DNA from: Chthonomonadaceae bacterium
GTDB lineage: Bacteria; Armatimonadota; Chthonomonadetes; Chthonomonadales; Chthonomonadaceae
NCBI GenBank assembly: GCA_027459665.1
Contig: DAIDHN010000036.1
Span: 1-39,732 of the forward strand
DNA length: 39,732 nt
Reading direction: 5' to 3'
Below are positions 25,931 to 33,708 of this stretch, in pieces. Under the pieces are notes generated by a model. That model ran no database searches and was not told the origin of the DNA. It saw nothing but the letters and a program-made list of their open reading frames with translations. Every line of letters starts with the position of its first letter. Within the stretch, counting starts at the first letter, position 1. Both the position numbers and the translations under genes were made by a program.

Positions 25931-26103
25931 AACTTCTCCCGCCGCAGCGCCGTTACGGCACTCTCCCTCCCATATGCTCGTATTCCTCTACACCCTCACG
26001 CACCCGGCGTTCGCTCATACTTTGGGGCATCCTGCTCTTATTTCTTTCTGCCGCACCCTGTCTGTTTTTAACTGATTCCGATTTATACAAGAAAGGACGC
26101 AGT

Positions 26104-26616
26104 ATGACAGAAAAACTGCCTGCACAGGCTTCGCTGGCTGGCAGCATGCAGGTGGCGCTGCAGCGCATGCAGCAGCTGCTGGACGCGTGCGACGGCTGGC
26201 TTCGGATGGGCGGCGACGGTTACGACATTGGTTTGCGCGCTGAGGAGGTTGTTGTGCTGGTTCGGCGCGGCGATGCCCCTGCCCAGCGTGTGAACCTTGC
26301 CATGCTTCTGAAGCAGATTGAGGGTCAGAGCGGCGCTTCTGTTGTGTGGGAGCAGCGCACGCCCGACCTGCGCGAGTTTACCCTGCGCACCGCCCGCGAA
26401 CTGCGCGAAACCGCGCTGGCGCTCTTTTCGCTCTACCAGGCAGCGCTTGAAATGCAGAGCCTTGAGCAGCTTCGCGCCGACCTTACCGCAGCCATTGAAG
26501 GAGAAAATGAGAAAACGCGCAAGCGCATTGCTGCAGCCTTCTGCCGTGTCCTGGCTGAAGAAAAACCTCCTGCAAGACGTGCAGCGCCTCGGCGCACAGC
26601 CCCCCGGCTTCGCTGA
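26104..26616 (+). CDS. Phage protein before the terminase; possible small terminase subunit
   Basis: A 170-residue protein with an AAAGGA site before the ATG. The first two-thirds alternate strands and helices (EEVVVLVRRGDAPAQRVNL, LRETALALFSLYQAALEMQSL); the tail is Arg/Pro/Ala-rich (PARRAAPRRTAPRLR) and could bind nucleic acid. Its position just before the large terminase gene fits a small subunit or accessory protein, but I see no recognised domain. It overlaps the terminase start by 110 bases in another frame. Confidence 0.6.
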   Translation: MTEKLPAQASLAGSMQVALQRMQQLLDACDGWLRMGGDGYDIGLRAEEVVVLVRRGDAPAQRVNLAMLLKQIEGQSGASVVWEQRTPDLREFTLRTARELRETALALFSLYQAALEMQSLEQLRADLTAAIEGENEKTRKRIAAAFCRVLAEEKPPARRAAPRRTAPRLR

Positions 26617-27979
26617 CTTTGTACACCAGGTGCGCCCATCCTTTCAGTGGCACCGGCACTGCAGCGTACTCGCCGACGTGCTGGAAGGCGTTGCCAGCGG
26701 CAAACTGCGCCGCGTCATGGTCTTCATGCCGCCCCGCCACGGCAAAAGCGAACTCATCAGCCGCCTGTTTTCCGCCTACTACCTCAGGCTCCATCCTGCA
26801 GCGCACATAGGCGTCTGCGCCTACGGAGCCAGCCTTGCCGCCACCCTTTCGAGAGCCGCCCGCGACAACTACCTCGCCTCAGGCGGCGCAGTGCGCCCCG
26901 ATGCCGCTGCCGCAAGCCACTGGCAGACCCCCGCAGGCGGCGTGTTCTGGAGCGCAGGCGCAGGCGGCCCCATCACGGGCAAAGGCTTTCACCTGGGCAT
27001 CATAGACGACCCCATCAAAAACAGCGAGGAAGCCGCCTCCGAGACCATACGCGAAAAGCTGTGGGAGTGGTACACGTCTACCTTCCTTACCCGCCAGCAG
27101 CCCGAAGGCGCAGGCATTTTGCTGGTTCAGACCCGCTGGCACGAAGACGACCTTGCGGGCCGCATACTGCAGCAGGGGGATGGCGGGCAGCCCTGGCACG
27201 TAGTCAACCTGCCTGCGCTGTGCGAAGACCCCCGCACCTGGCCTGCCGGCTGGACATGCGAACCCGACTGGCGTCAGCCCGGCGAGGCACTTTCGCCCTC
27301 CACGTTCAGCGAAGAGCGTCTGCTAAGCCTTCGCAGGCAGGCAGGCGAACGCGTGTGGGCAGCGCTCTACCAGCAGCGCCCCGCACCTCTTGAGGGCGGC
27401 CTGTTTCGGCGTTCGTGGTTCACCATCGTGGGCGCTGCACCTCGCGCAGTGCGGCGCATTCGGTACTGGGACAGGGCTGGCACGCAGGATGGGGGCGACT
27501 ACACGGCAGGCGTGCTGATGAGCCGCACAGAAGACGGCCGGTTTGTGATAGAAGACGTTGTGCGTGGCCAGTGGAGCGCAGGCGAGCGCGACCGCGTGAT
27601 GCGCCAGACCGCCGAGATAGACGGGCGCAGCGTGTCGCAGTGGACTGAGCAGGAACCCGGCAGCAGCGGCAAAGACGCCGCAGCCAGCTTTGTGCGCCTC
27701 ATGGCCGGCTTCGACGCCCGCAGCGAAACCCACCGCACCAACAAGGCCGTGCGCGCAGCCCCGCTGGCAGCGCAGGCCGAGGCAGGCAGTGTGCTGCTGC
27801 TGCAGGGCGCCTGGAACGCTGCTTTCATAGAAGAGATGTGCCTGTTTCCAAACGGCTCCCACGACGACCAGGCAGACGGCGCAAGCGGCGCATTCAACCG
27901 CCTCACCGACCCGCCCGAACGCAGCGTCTATGCACCCAGCTTCGCATCTGCGGCGCGCAAAGGAGACAAAAGGGTATGA
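26507..27979 (+). CDS. Phage terminase large subunit
   Basis: ATP-driven DNA packaging motor, about 490 residues. The ATPase domain has a Walker A-like MPPRHGKSELIS (about residues 74-85), Walker B with catalytic acidic residue in HLGIIDDPIKN (about 163-173), and the coupling-type segment LVQTRWHEDDLAGRI. The nuclease domain starts with RYWDRAGTQDGGDYTAG (about 319), with further acidic residues in SQWTEQEPGSSG and HDDQADGAS. All parts look intact. The start at ATG 26507 has AAGGAG close upstream; GTG 26579 is an alternative. The stop overlaps the portal start (ATGA). Confidence 0.93.
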   Translation: MRKRASALLQPSAVSWLKKNLLQDVQRLGAQPPGFADFVHQVRPSFQWHRHCSVLADVLEGVASGKLRRVMVFMPPRHGKSELISRLFSAYYLRLHPAAHIGVCAYGASLAATLSRAARDNYLASGGAVRPDAAAASHWQTPAGGVFWSAGAGGPITGKGFHLGIIDDPIKNSEEAASETIREKLWEWYTSTFLTRQQPEGAGILLVQTRWHEDDLAGRILQQGDGGQPWHVVNLPALCEDPRTWPAGWTCEPDWRQPGEALSPSTFSEERLLSLRRQAGERVWAALYQQRPAPLEGGLFRRSWFTIVGAAPRAVRRIRYWDRAGTQDGGDYTAGVLMSRTEDGRFVIEDVVRGQWSAGERDRVMRQTAEIDGRSVSQWTEQEPGSSGKDAAASFVRLMAGFDARSETHRTNKAVRAAPLAAQAEAGSVLLLQGAWNAAFIEEMCLFPNGSHDDQADGASGAFNRLTDPPERSVYAPSFASAARKGDKRV

Positions 27980-29385
27980 AAGCCGGCAAAATATATTCTC
28001 CCGACATGCGGCGCGTGAGCCAGGGCGCCGGTCAGATGTTGTACGGCAGGGGCGGTTTGGGCTACATAGCCCGCCGCGGGGTAGATTTCGGCAGCAGCAT
28101 GGCAGTGCAGACGCTGGAGGGGCTTGGCAGGCTTGCCATGACCCAGCCTTTGGTGCTGCTCTCGCTGCTGCCCGACCTTGTGCCTGAAGTTGGCATGGCG
28201 CTCTGGAACATGACCTGGCTGGGCGCAGGGCCAGACCGCGTTCGCCTGAAGGCTGTGCAGACAGGCAAAAACGGCCGGGGCGAGGAAGACCCTGCAGGCA
28301 CCGCTGCCCTGCATGCGCTGTGGGAGCAGAACCCCCGCGAGGCAGGCGGCTTTCATGATGCACTTGCCCAGAACCTGCAGATGCTCTGCTTTTCGGGCAT
28401 GTGCGCAGCCGAGGCAGTGCCAGCCGTTCGCGGGCGCGGTGTAGCCGCCGTGTTTCCTGTCAACAGCCTCACCCTGCGCTTCAGGCGCGAGACCAGCGGC
28501 CAGCTTACGCTCTGGCAGCAGCAGATAGCCAACGCCAATGGCATGGCCCTCTACAGCGGCGGCATGGGCGGCGTGTTTGTACCCATGCCCATGCAGCGCT
28601 TCTTTCACTCGTGCCTCAGCAGCCTGCCCGACGAACCCTACGGACGCGCGCCCTTCGGCGCAGCGCTCACCATTGTGCTTGAGTGCCTGGCATTCTGGCG
28701 CGACCTGCTGCTGGCGTGGCACCGCGTGGGCAGCCCCAAATGGGATGTAGGCTTCGACTTTGAGATGTGGGCGCACATGGCGCAGGAGGTAGTGGGCCTC
28801 ACCGACCAGGCAGAAATACAGCAGTACGTGCAAGACCGCTATAGCGACGCCGTAGCCTTCTACAACGACCTCAACCCCGACGACGCCTTTTTTCACGACA
28901 TCAAAAGCCAGGTGAACGCAGTCGGCGCAGGCAGCGGCCAGTGGCCCGACCTCACCGGCGTCTGGAGCATGCTTCGCCTCAGGCTGGTGCAGGCGCTCAA
29001 GCAGCTGCCCACCCTTATGGGCATCGTGGAGGGGTCTACCGAAACATGGAGCCGCGTGGAGTGGGACATCTATTCCAGCAGTCTGCACGCCATGGTGCAA
29101 AAAGCCGCCGAACCTCTGCGCAGGGCAGCCGGCCTTCACCTGCAGCTGCTCGGCATGCCGCTGGAGGCAGCCATCGAGTTTGAACCCGCCTGCAGCATCA
29201 CCCGCCTGCTCGACGCACAGGCACAAAGCGTAGAAGCAGCAAACCAGGCGCGCATGCGCGACGAAGGATGGCAAACCAACGAAACCGCCGCCATGACCAT
29301 GACAGGCAGCGCACCCGTCGCACAACCCAGGTCGTGGATGGCACCGCAAACCGCAGACCAGGTGAAAATCACAGAAAGCGAGTGA
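27976..29385 (+). CDS. Phage portal protein
   Basis: A 469-residue protein placed directly after the terminase with an ATGA overlap. Features that fit a portal (Mu gp29/DUF935-like): the N-terminal WNMTWLGAGPDRVRLKAVQ region, HDALAQNLQMLCFSGMCAAE with the following beta strands, PYGRAPFGAALTIVLECLAFWRDL split around the wing and stem, and WHRVGSPKWDVGFDF. The portal forms the ring through which DNA enters the head. The assignment is firm from position and moderate from sequence. GC-rich with mostly C-ending codons like the terminase, unlike the next genes. Confidence 0.83.
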   Translation: MKAGKIYSPDMRRVSQGAGQMLYGRGGLGYIARRGVDFGSSMAVQTLEGLGRLAMTQPLVLLSLLPDLVPEVGMALWNMTWLGAGPDRVRLKAVQTGKNGRGEEDPAGTAALHALWEQNPREAGGFHDALAQNLQMLCFSGMCAAEAVPAVRGRGVAAVFPVNSLTLRFRRETSGQLTLWQQQIANANGMALYSGGMGGVFVPMPMQRFFHSCLSSLPDEPYGRAPFGAALTIVLECLAFWRDLLLAWHRVGSPKWDVGFDFEMWAHMAQEVVGLTDQAEIQQYVQDRYSDAVAFYNDLNPDDAFFHDIKSQVNAVGAGSGQWPDLTGVWSMLRLRLVQALKQLPTLMGIVEGSTETWSRVEWDIYSSSLHAMVQKAAEPLRRAAGLHLQLLGMPLEAAIEFEPACSITRLLDAQAQSVEAANQARMRDEGWQTNETAAMTMTGSAPVAQPRSWMAPQTADQVKITESE

Positions 29386-29421
29386 GACAGGGCGTATTAA
29401 GACAGCAGGAGGGCAGTTGAG

Positions 29422-29754
29422 ATGCTTGGAATGGCGCTTTCGCGTGCAGCGAATGCTACTGTAGAGGCGTATGGTACGCCTACTCTGGTGAACGGCGAGA
29501 CGGTGCCGGCGATCTGGAGCCGTGCGCAGCCGGGGCGTGTGCAGATGTTCCTGAACGACACCACCTGGGCGCAGCCTGGCTGGGAGGTGAAGCTTGCGCC
29601 TTCTGCGCTTGAGGCGCCGGTCAGCCTGTCGCTGGGCGATACGCTTACCTGGCTTGCTACGGGCTGGCAGGCGGTGGTGCGCGGTCTGGAGGTAGATGAC
29701 CTGCAGGGCGTGCCGGGGCTGGTTACGGCGATAGCGGAGCAGACAAGCGAATGA
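29422..29754 (+). CDS. Head-tail connector-like protein (lambda FII-like)
   Basis: A 110-residue protein with a GGAGG site nine bases before the ATG. The design of an N-terminal helix (MALSRAANATVEAYG), then strands ending in SLSLGDTLTWLATGWQAVVRGLEVDD, resembles small head-tail joining proteins such as lambda gpFII. The position after the portal and before a tail-completion-like gene fits. The stop overlaps the next ATG (ATGA). Codon use is less C-ending than in the preceding gene. Confidence 0.6.
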   Translation: MLGMALSRAANATVEAYGTPTLVNGETVPAIWSRAQPGRVQMFLNDTTWAQPGWEVKLAPSALEAPVSLSLGDTLTWLATGWQAVVRGLEVDDLQGVPGLVTAIAEQTSE

Positions 29755-30305
29755 TTTACGCTATAGAAACGCATATGCTTGACGTTCTGCAGGCAGATGC
29801 CACGCTTTATGCAGGCGGCAGCGCATGGCCTGCAGGCTGGTTTGGCAGCGTGCGCACCTCGGAGGCGGCAGCGCCGCAGGCAGGCTGGGTGAACCTTTTC
29901 GACGGCTCGTACGAGCCTGCAGGCGGCGACCACAGGCCGGCTGTCTACCTCGGCACAGAGCAGATAGAGGCGTACGACCGGCTCGAACAGCCCACCATAG
30001 CGCAGGGAGCATGGCAGGAACTGCGCATAGCCACCATTGTGCTTGTTGTGGCCGCCGCAGCGCCTTCCAAACAGCAGGCGCGCCAGCAGCGCGATCAACT
30101 GCGCGCAAATATACGCGCCATTCTGAACAGGCACATTGCCGAGCCGGGCTACTGGTACGATGCGCGCATGGGCGAAGGCGGCGGCCAGATGCAGGAACAA
30201 CTGCGTGTAACCGCGGTGGGAAGCGGCGCGCAGCGCATAGCCGAAGCATCTGCTATTCTGCCGGTAACAGTGCGCTATGTATGGAGCAGCACGGCACAGG
30301 CGTAA
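29751..30305 (+). CDS. Tail-completion or tail-terminator-like phage protein
   Basis: A 184-residue protein overlapping the connector-like gene by four bases. It starts with an amphipathic helix (MIYAIETHMLDVLQADATLY), then strands ELRIATIVLVVAAAAPS, a helix QQARQQRDQLRANIRAILN and a final strand VTVRYVW. This alpha-beta order is like tail-terminator/minor tail proteins (gpU-like). Assignment rests on position and fold pattern, not on a firm motif. Confidence 0.55.
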   Translation: MIYAIETHMLDVLQADATLYAGGSAWPAGWFGSVRTSEAAAPQAGWVNLFDGSYEPAGGDHRPAVYLGTEQIEAYDRLEQPTIAQGAWQELRIATIVLVVAAAAPSKQQARQQRDQLRANIRAILNRHIAEPGYWYDARMGEGGGQMQEQLRVTAVGSGAQRIAEASAILPVTVRYVWSSTAQA

Positions 30306-30371
30306 ACCAGCCTCGGCAGCATGGCTAAAAACGCGCACTGCTGCACAGTTGGTTAGTAGGAGACAATCACC

Positions 30372-30614
30372 ATGAACGACGCCAAACTGCGCGATTTGTA
30401 TGAAAGATGGCAGATAGACCGCAGCAGCCCAGAAGCCATGCCCCTCAGCTACTGGCAGCACGCATACCCGGCAGCAGCCATGCACCTGCAGGAGTGGGGG
30501 CAGACTGACCTGGAGGAGCAGTTTTCACCTGAAGAAATCGAGATGATGGAGAGAGTGAAAAGGCGGGTTCTTGCAGTTTTACACCACCAGCAGGAGGAAC
30601 GGAATGGGGGTTGA
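30372..30614 (+). CDS. Small phage protein, unknown
   Basis: An 80-residue acidic helical protein (LRDLYERWQIDRSSPEA, SPEEIEMMERVKRRVLAVLHHQ) with GGAG upstream. No recognised domain. It overlaps the next ATG by 11 bases, so it is coupled to the small membrane protein. Confidence 0.65.
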   Translation: MNDAKLRDLYERWQIDRSSPEAMPLSYWQHAYPAAAMHLQEWGQTDLEEQFSPEEIEMMERVKRRVLAVLHHQQEERNGG

Positions 30615-30816
30615 ACTAGCCGGGAGCGGGGCGGTTCTGGCAGCCGGGCTGTGCGGGCTGGCAGTGTATGAAACGTACGCGCTGGCTACGCACAGGGTGC
30701 CGCTCATTACATACATTGTGCGCGGCGCTGTCGCCAAAAGGCCGCACATGTGGGCAGGAATATTTGGAGCAGCGGGGATGCTGGCAGGCTGGCTGATAGG
30801 TCATTTGGGAAAGTGA
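30604..30816 (+). CDS. Small two-helix membrane protein, holin-like
   Basis: A 70-residue protein with two membrane helices: ELAGSGAVLAAGLCGLAVYE (residues 4-23) and WAGIFGAAGMLAGWLIGHLG (50-69), joined by a short basic loop (VRGAVAKRPH). Size and layout are those of small holins, but no endolysin gene is near, so another role is possible. ATG 30604 follows CAGGAGGAACGG. Confidence 0.55.
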   Translation: MGVELAGSGAVLAAGLCGLAVYETYALATHRVPLITYIVRGAVAKRPHMWAGIFGAAGMLAGWLIGHLGK

Positions 30817-30822
30817 GGAGAC

Positions 30823-31284
30823 ATGGATTACACTGCTTTGAAAAGCGAATTGCTTACCGACCCTGCGAAGGTGGGTTATGCCTCGTACATGCCTGCAGGG
30901 ATGCCTGCAAACACTGCGGCCATAGCGAACCTGCTGAACGCAGCCACAGGGCCGGGGGCTGGAGTTGTTGCGCTGGCCACAATAGACCACGATGACTTTG
31001 TGGCCGATATACTGCCTGCTGTGCTGACTACGCTGCCCACGCTGAGTACGGCATTGCAGACGAAGTGGAACACTATTCTTGCGCAGTTTTCCACCAGCAG
31101 CGAAGTGCTGCTGACAAACGCCACTACGCAGACGCTGCTAAGCGGGGCGGTAACAGACGGGCTTGCGACGCAGGCGCAGGTAACTGCATGGACTACGCGT
31201 GCAGGAAGCCGTGCTGAGGTACTGTTTGGGGCAGGTACGGTGGCTGCGCAATCGGATGTAATGGCTGCACTGGGGGTGAACTGA
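30823..31284 (+). CDS. Phage protein of a recurrent tail-region family, unknown
   Basis: A 153-residue protein starting MDYTALKSELLTDPAKVGYA, then AANTAAIANLLNA-type text. Short proteins with the opening LKxELxTDPxxxGYA and ANLLN are common in phage structural regions, but their function is unknown to me. The remainder is helical, Thr/Ala-rich. GGAG lies just before the ATG. The stop overlaps the next ATG by one base. Confidence 0.62.
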   Translation: MDYTALKSELLTDPAKVGYASYMPAGMPANTAAIANLLNAATGPGAGVVALATIDHDDFVADILPAVLTTLPTLSTALQTKWNTILAQFSTSSEVLLTNATTQTLLSGAVTDGLATQAQVTAWTTRAGSRAEVLFGAGTVAAQSDVMAALGVN

Positions 31285-31673
31285 TGGCATCGCCGCAAAT
31301 GACATTCAACGCTGCAGGCAATATCGCAAGCAGCATCGCACTGGCAGCAGGCGCAACCAGCACAAACTACACTGTAGACGGCAGTGCCGACTTTGAAACG
31401 CAGCTGCAGGCTTCCATTACCGCAGGCGCGGCAGTGGCAGCAACCAACGGGGTGACAGTGAACTGCTACCGCCAACTGGGGCCGTCTGGCACGCCGGTAA
31501 ACGACACTATCGCGTCTCTGGCCTTTACCATTACCCCACTCACTGCATCTGCCACCAGCGTACGTACTATCAACCTTGATACCGGCAGATGGGTAATCAG
31601 CCTCACCAACACAGATGCGACAAACGGGGTAACGTTTAGCCTGACTACCGCCGCTGTGACAGGCATCGCATGA
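31284..31673 (+). CDS. Phage structural-like protein, unknown
   Basis: A 129-residue Thr/Ala/Ser-rich beta protein (SSIALAAGATSTNYTVDGSA, LAFTITPLTASATSVRTINL, WVISLTNTDATNGVTFSLTT) with no charged clusters, like small Ig-like or decoration proteins of virions. No family recognised. The stop overlaps the next ATG (ATGA). Confidence 0.6.
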   Translation: MASPQMTFNAAGNIASSIALAAGATSTNYTVDGSADFETQLQASITAGAAVAATNGVTVNCYRQLGPSGTPVNDTIASLAFTITPLTASATSVRTINLDTGRWVISLTNTDATNGVTFSLTTAAVTGIA

Positions 31674-32494
31674 GCATACTCTACCCTGATACCCACCAGA
31701 AACCGCCGCTGGGCGCGCAGATAGACTGGAGCCACCCGCTGGCAGACGGCCTGAGGGGGTGCTGGCTGTTCAACGAAGGGACGCTGCCTGCATACGACAT
31801 CACAGGGCTGGTATACCGTTCACAATTGGGAGTAGTTGGTATGGGCATTGGCACAGGCGAGGGGCAGGCAGGGCTTTGCATTACCGCAGCGGGCAATACA
31901 ACTGGTTATCTGAAGGCGGGAGCAGTTTCTGGTTTGCAAAACAGCCCGTGGACTATTTTTGTGCAGGCGGAATTTCTGACATCAGCTGCTTCTATAGAGA
32001 TTCCGGTGAATGTGGGCGACCATGGCAGCGCTCATCAGGCAATTACCATTGGTTTGCAACCCGGCGGCACTTTCTGGTTTGATGAATATTCGGATTCTGT
32101 AACTCTTCCCATTCCGGGCGGATTTCCGGGCGGCAGAGTAGTCACCCTCTGCATGGTTCTTCAACCCAATCTCGCCCGCAATATCTATTACAACGGCATT
32201 CGGGTGGGCGGTGAGGGCAGTGCGGCAGGCTTTTTTACAGGCGAAGGCAATGTTGCATTTATGAATACCGCCGCCGCGGCACAAACCGGCTATGCCATGA
32301 AAGGCAGTCTTTATTGTGCTGCTATCTGGAACCGGGCGCTTATGGCCTCTGAAGCAGCGCTGCTGGCAGCATCGCCCTACGCGTTTGTGCGCAGGCCGGG
32401 GGGGATGCCCCTGCATCTGCTCGTACAACAGCCTGCGCCGACAGTACATGAATGGCAGTCGAACAACCTGGGGGCGGGGCATTTGGGGATGTGA
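31670..32494 (+). CDS. LamG/concanavalin A-fold phage protein
   Basis: A 274-residue protein. The opening WSHPLADGLRGCWLFNEG is typical of phage proteins with a concanavalin A-like jelly-roll, and SPWTIFVQAEFL, YNGIRVGGEG and GYAMKGSLYCAAIWNRALMASE are later strands and the usual end of LamG domains. It probably binds glycans or decorates the tail (inference). The C-terminal tail is Gly/Ala-rich. It follows the previous gene with an ATGA overlap. Confidence 0.78.
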   Translation: MSILYPDTHQKPPLGAQIDWSHPLADGLRGCWLFNEGTLPAYDITGLVYRSQLGVVGMGIGTGEGQAGLCITAAGNTTGYLKAGAVSGLQNSPWTIFVQAEFLTSAASIEIPVNVGDHGSAHQAITIGLQPGGTFWFDEYSDSVTLPIPGGFPGGRVVTLCMVLQPNLARNIYYNGIRVGGEGSAAGFFTGEGNVAFMNTAAAAQTGYAMKGSLYCAAIWNRALMASEAALLAASPYAFVRRPGGMPLHLLVQQPAPTVHEWQSNNLGAGHLGM

Positions 32495-32540
32495 GAGGGA
32501 CAAGCGCCCCCCTCTGCCAGTTTTTGAGGAGTTCAAAGTT

Positions 32541-33362
32541 ATGTGGATAGCTGGTGAAATCATCACAGTATCGCGCACAGACACAGCGTCTGCTGCTGTG
32601 AGTGTGTCTGCACCGCAGCTTACTGCCGCCAGACCCGACGGCACAGTGCAGCAGCTGTCTGTTGCGGTAACAGGTTCGCAGCCGGGTACGCAGCACACGC
32701 TGTCTGCGCTGCTGCCGGTTACAATGGCCGGCAAATGGCATTTGTTGTGGAGCTACAACACCTCTGACGGCCAGACGCTGCTGGAGACAGAAACGCATTT
32801 TGCAGGCTATACCGACATGGGCGCTCTGGTACGCAGGCGTCTCAACGAAAGCACTGCAACGCTTGCCGATACTGACCTCGACCCCGAACTGGAGTTTACG
32901 GTACGCACCCTCATAGACAGGTTTACAGCCCTGCAGCAGGCAGGCGGTTACGGCGGCCTGACAGGGCAGGATCAGGAGCGTTTCGACCAGGCTGCCGGGC
33001 TGCTTACTGCCGTGCGCATGTATCAGTACCGCACCAAGCCTGTGCCGACTGCTCAGGTGCAGCAGGTGAAGATGGGGCAAAACGCGTTTGTATTTGGCGC
33101 GGCAAAACAGACCACAGGCGAACTGACCTCGGCATGGAAACAGGAAGCGCTGCTGGCGCTGGGCAGGGTAAGCCTGGTGCAGCAGCAGTTTGCAGCAGCG
33201 GCAGCAAGCTTCAAGCCATTTCAGGCAAGCGGCCCAACGCGCTACCAGAAAAGCCAGGGTGGTATAGAAACGCTGATGGGAGGGGTGATCAGGCTGCTTA
33301 CAGATGACTGGTACCTCACAGATGCATACATCAATGGAGACATAGGGCTGTGGCTGGGCTAG
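32541..33362 (+). CDS. Two-part phage protein: Ig-like N-terminus plus helical adaptor-like region
   Basis: A 273-residue protein with GAGGAG nine bases before ATG 32541. Residues 1-95 are beta-rich (GEIITVSRTDTASAAVSVSA, HTLSALLPVTMAGKWHLLW) like an Ig-type domain. Residues 96-150 (YTDMGALVRRRLNESTATLA, LEFTVRTLIDRFTALQ) look helical, as in head-tail adaptors. The end is Gly/Leu-rich. It is the last intact gene of the cluster. No firm family. Confidence 0.62.
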   Translation: MWIAGEIITVSRTDTASAAVSVSAPQLTAARPDGTVQQLSVAVTGSQPGTQHTLSALLPVTMAGKWHLLWSYNTSDGQTLLETETHFAGYTDMGALVRRRLNESTATLADTDLDPELEFTVRTLIDRFTALQQAGGYGGLTGQDQERFDQAAGLLTAVRMYQYRTKPVPTAQVQQVKMGQNAFVFGAAKQTTGELTSAWKQEALLALGRVSLVQQQFAAAAASFKPFQASGPTRYQKSQGGIETLMGGVIRLLTDDWYLTDAYINGDIGLWLG

Positions 33363-33364
33363 CA

Positions 33365-33575
33365 CATTGGCTTTGCGGTACGTTCTACTCGGACGCACAG
33401 CGGGCATTTCTAGACAGCACTGCTTTCTGGCTCATAGCGTATGCCCATGCACATGATTTTATACTGGTAAGCCAAGAACGCGCCACCGTGAATTTCAAAG
33501 AGAAAAAATATCAGAATTGCACGTGCCTGCAGTGAATTTAAAATAGAGCATCAGGATATTTACCAGATAATGTGA
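33365..33575 (+). pseudogene. Remnant of a DUF4411 PIN-like toxin gene
   Basis: The plus strand reads FYSDAQRAFLDSTAFWLIAY then AHAHDFILVSQERA, matching the C-terminal third of DUF4411 PIN-like proteins. After the A6 run at 33503-33508 that frame stops, but one base later the next frame continues IRIARACSEFKIEHQDIYQIM to a stop at 33573, the expected KIPxVCxxFGVxxIDxxE-type ending. So the gene has lost its 5' two-thirds, replaced by the end of the phage cluster, and has a frameshift. The rest of 33576-33708 before nagA shows no gene. Confidence 0.72.
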
Positions 33576-33708
33576 CAGTCTGGCGTAAGATTTATTTGTG
33601 ACAATCACGGTGGGTAAGTAATGGCTTTGCCAGATTGCAGCAGCTGTAAAGCAGTATGCGGCGGCAGCGGGTATTATGCCTGCAGTCTGTGCAAAGAGTG
33701 GGGGAAAT

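Larger units (their letters stand above)
26104..33362 (+). mobile_element. Phage-derived gene cluster without recognisable capsid genes
   Basis: Eleven genes on one strand, mostly overlapping or a few bases apart, all open. Terminase, portal, head-tail connector-like, tail-completion-like, holin-like and LamG-fold proteins occur in phage order. No major capsid protein, prohead protease, tape measure, integrase, lysis enzyme or repressor is recognisable. Only 36 bases separate the portal gene from the connector-like gene, where capsid genes normally sit. The terminase-portal part is strongly GC-rich with C-ending codons; the downstream part is visibly less so. No tRNA or direct-repeat attachment site was found. 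A truncated toxin gene lies at the right edge. It could be a domesticated remnant, a satellite, or a deleted prophage. Confidence 0.8.

Noticed and set aside
25931-26103. Attachment site or tRNA at the left edge of the phage cluster
   Set aside because: No tRNA-like fold seen and no direct repeat shared with the right edge could be identified by eye.
26647-27393. 248-codon plus-strand frame inside the terminase gene
   Set aside because: Arg/His/Pro-rich composition of a shadow frame, while the terminase frame carries Walker and nuclease motifs.
27323-29349. Long minus-strand open frames opposite the terminase and portal genes
   Set aside because: GC-rich, C-ending codons of the plus-strand genes remove stops on the other strand; the minus frames have no recognisable motif or ribosome site.
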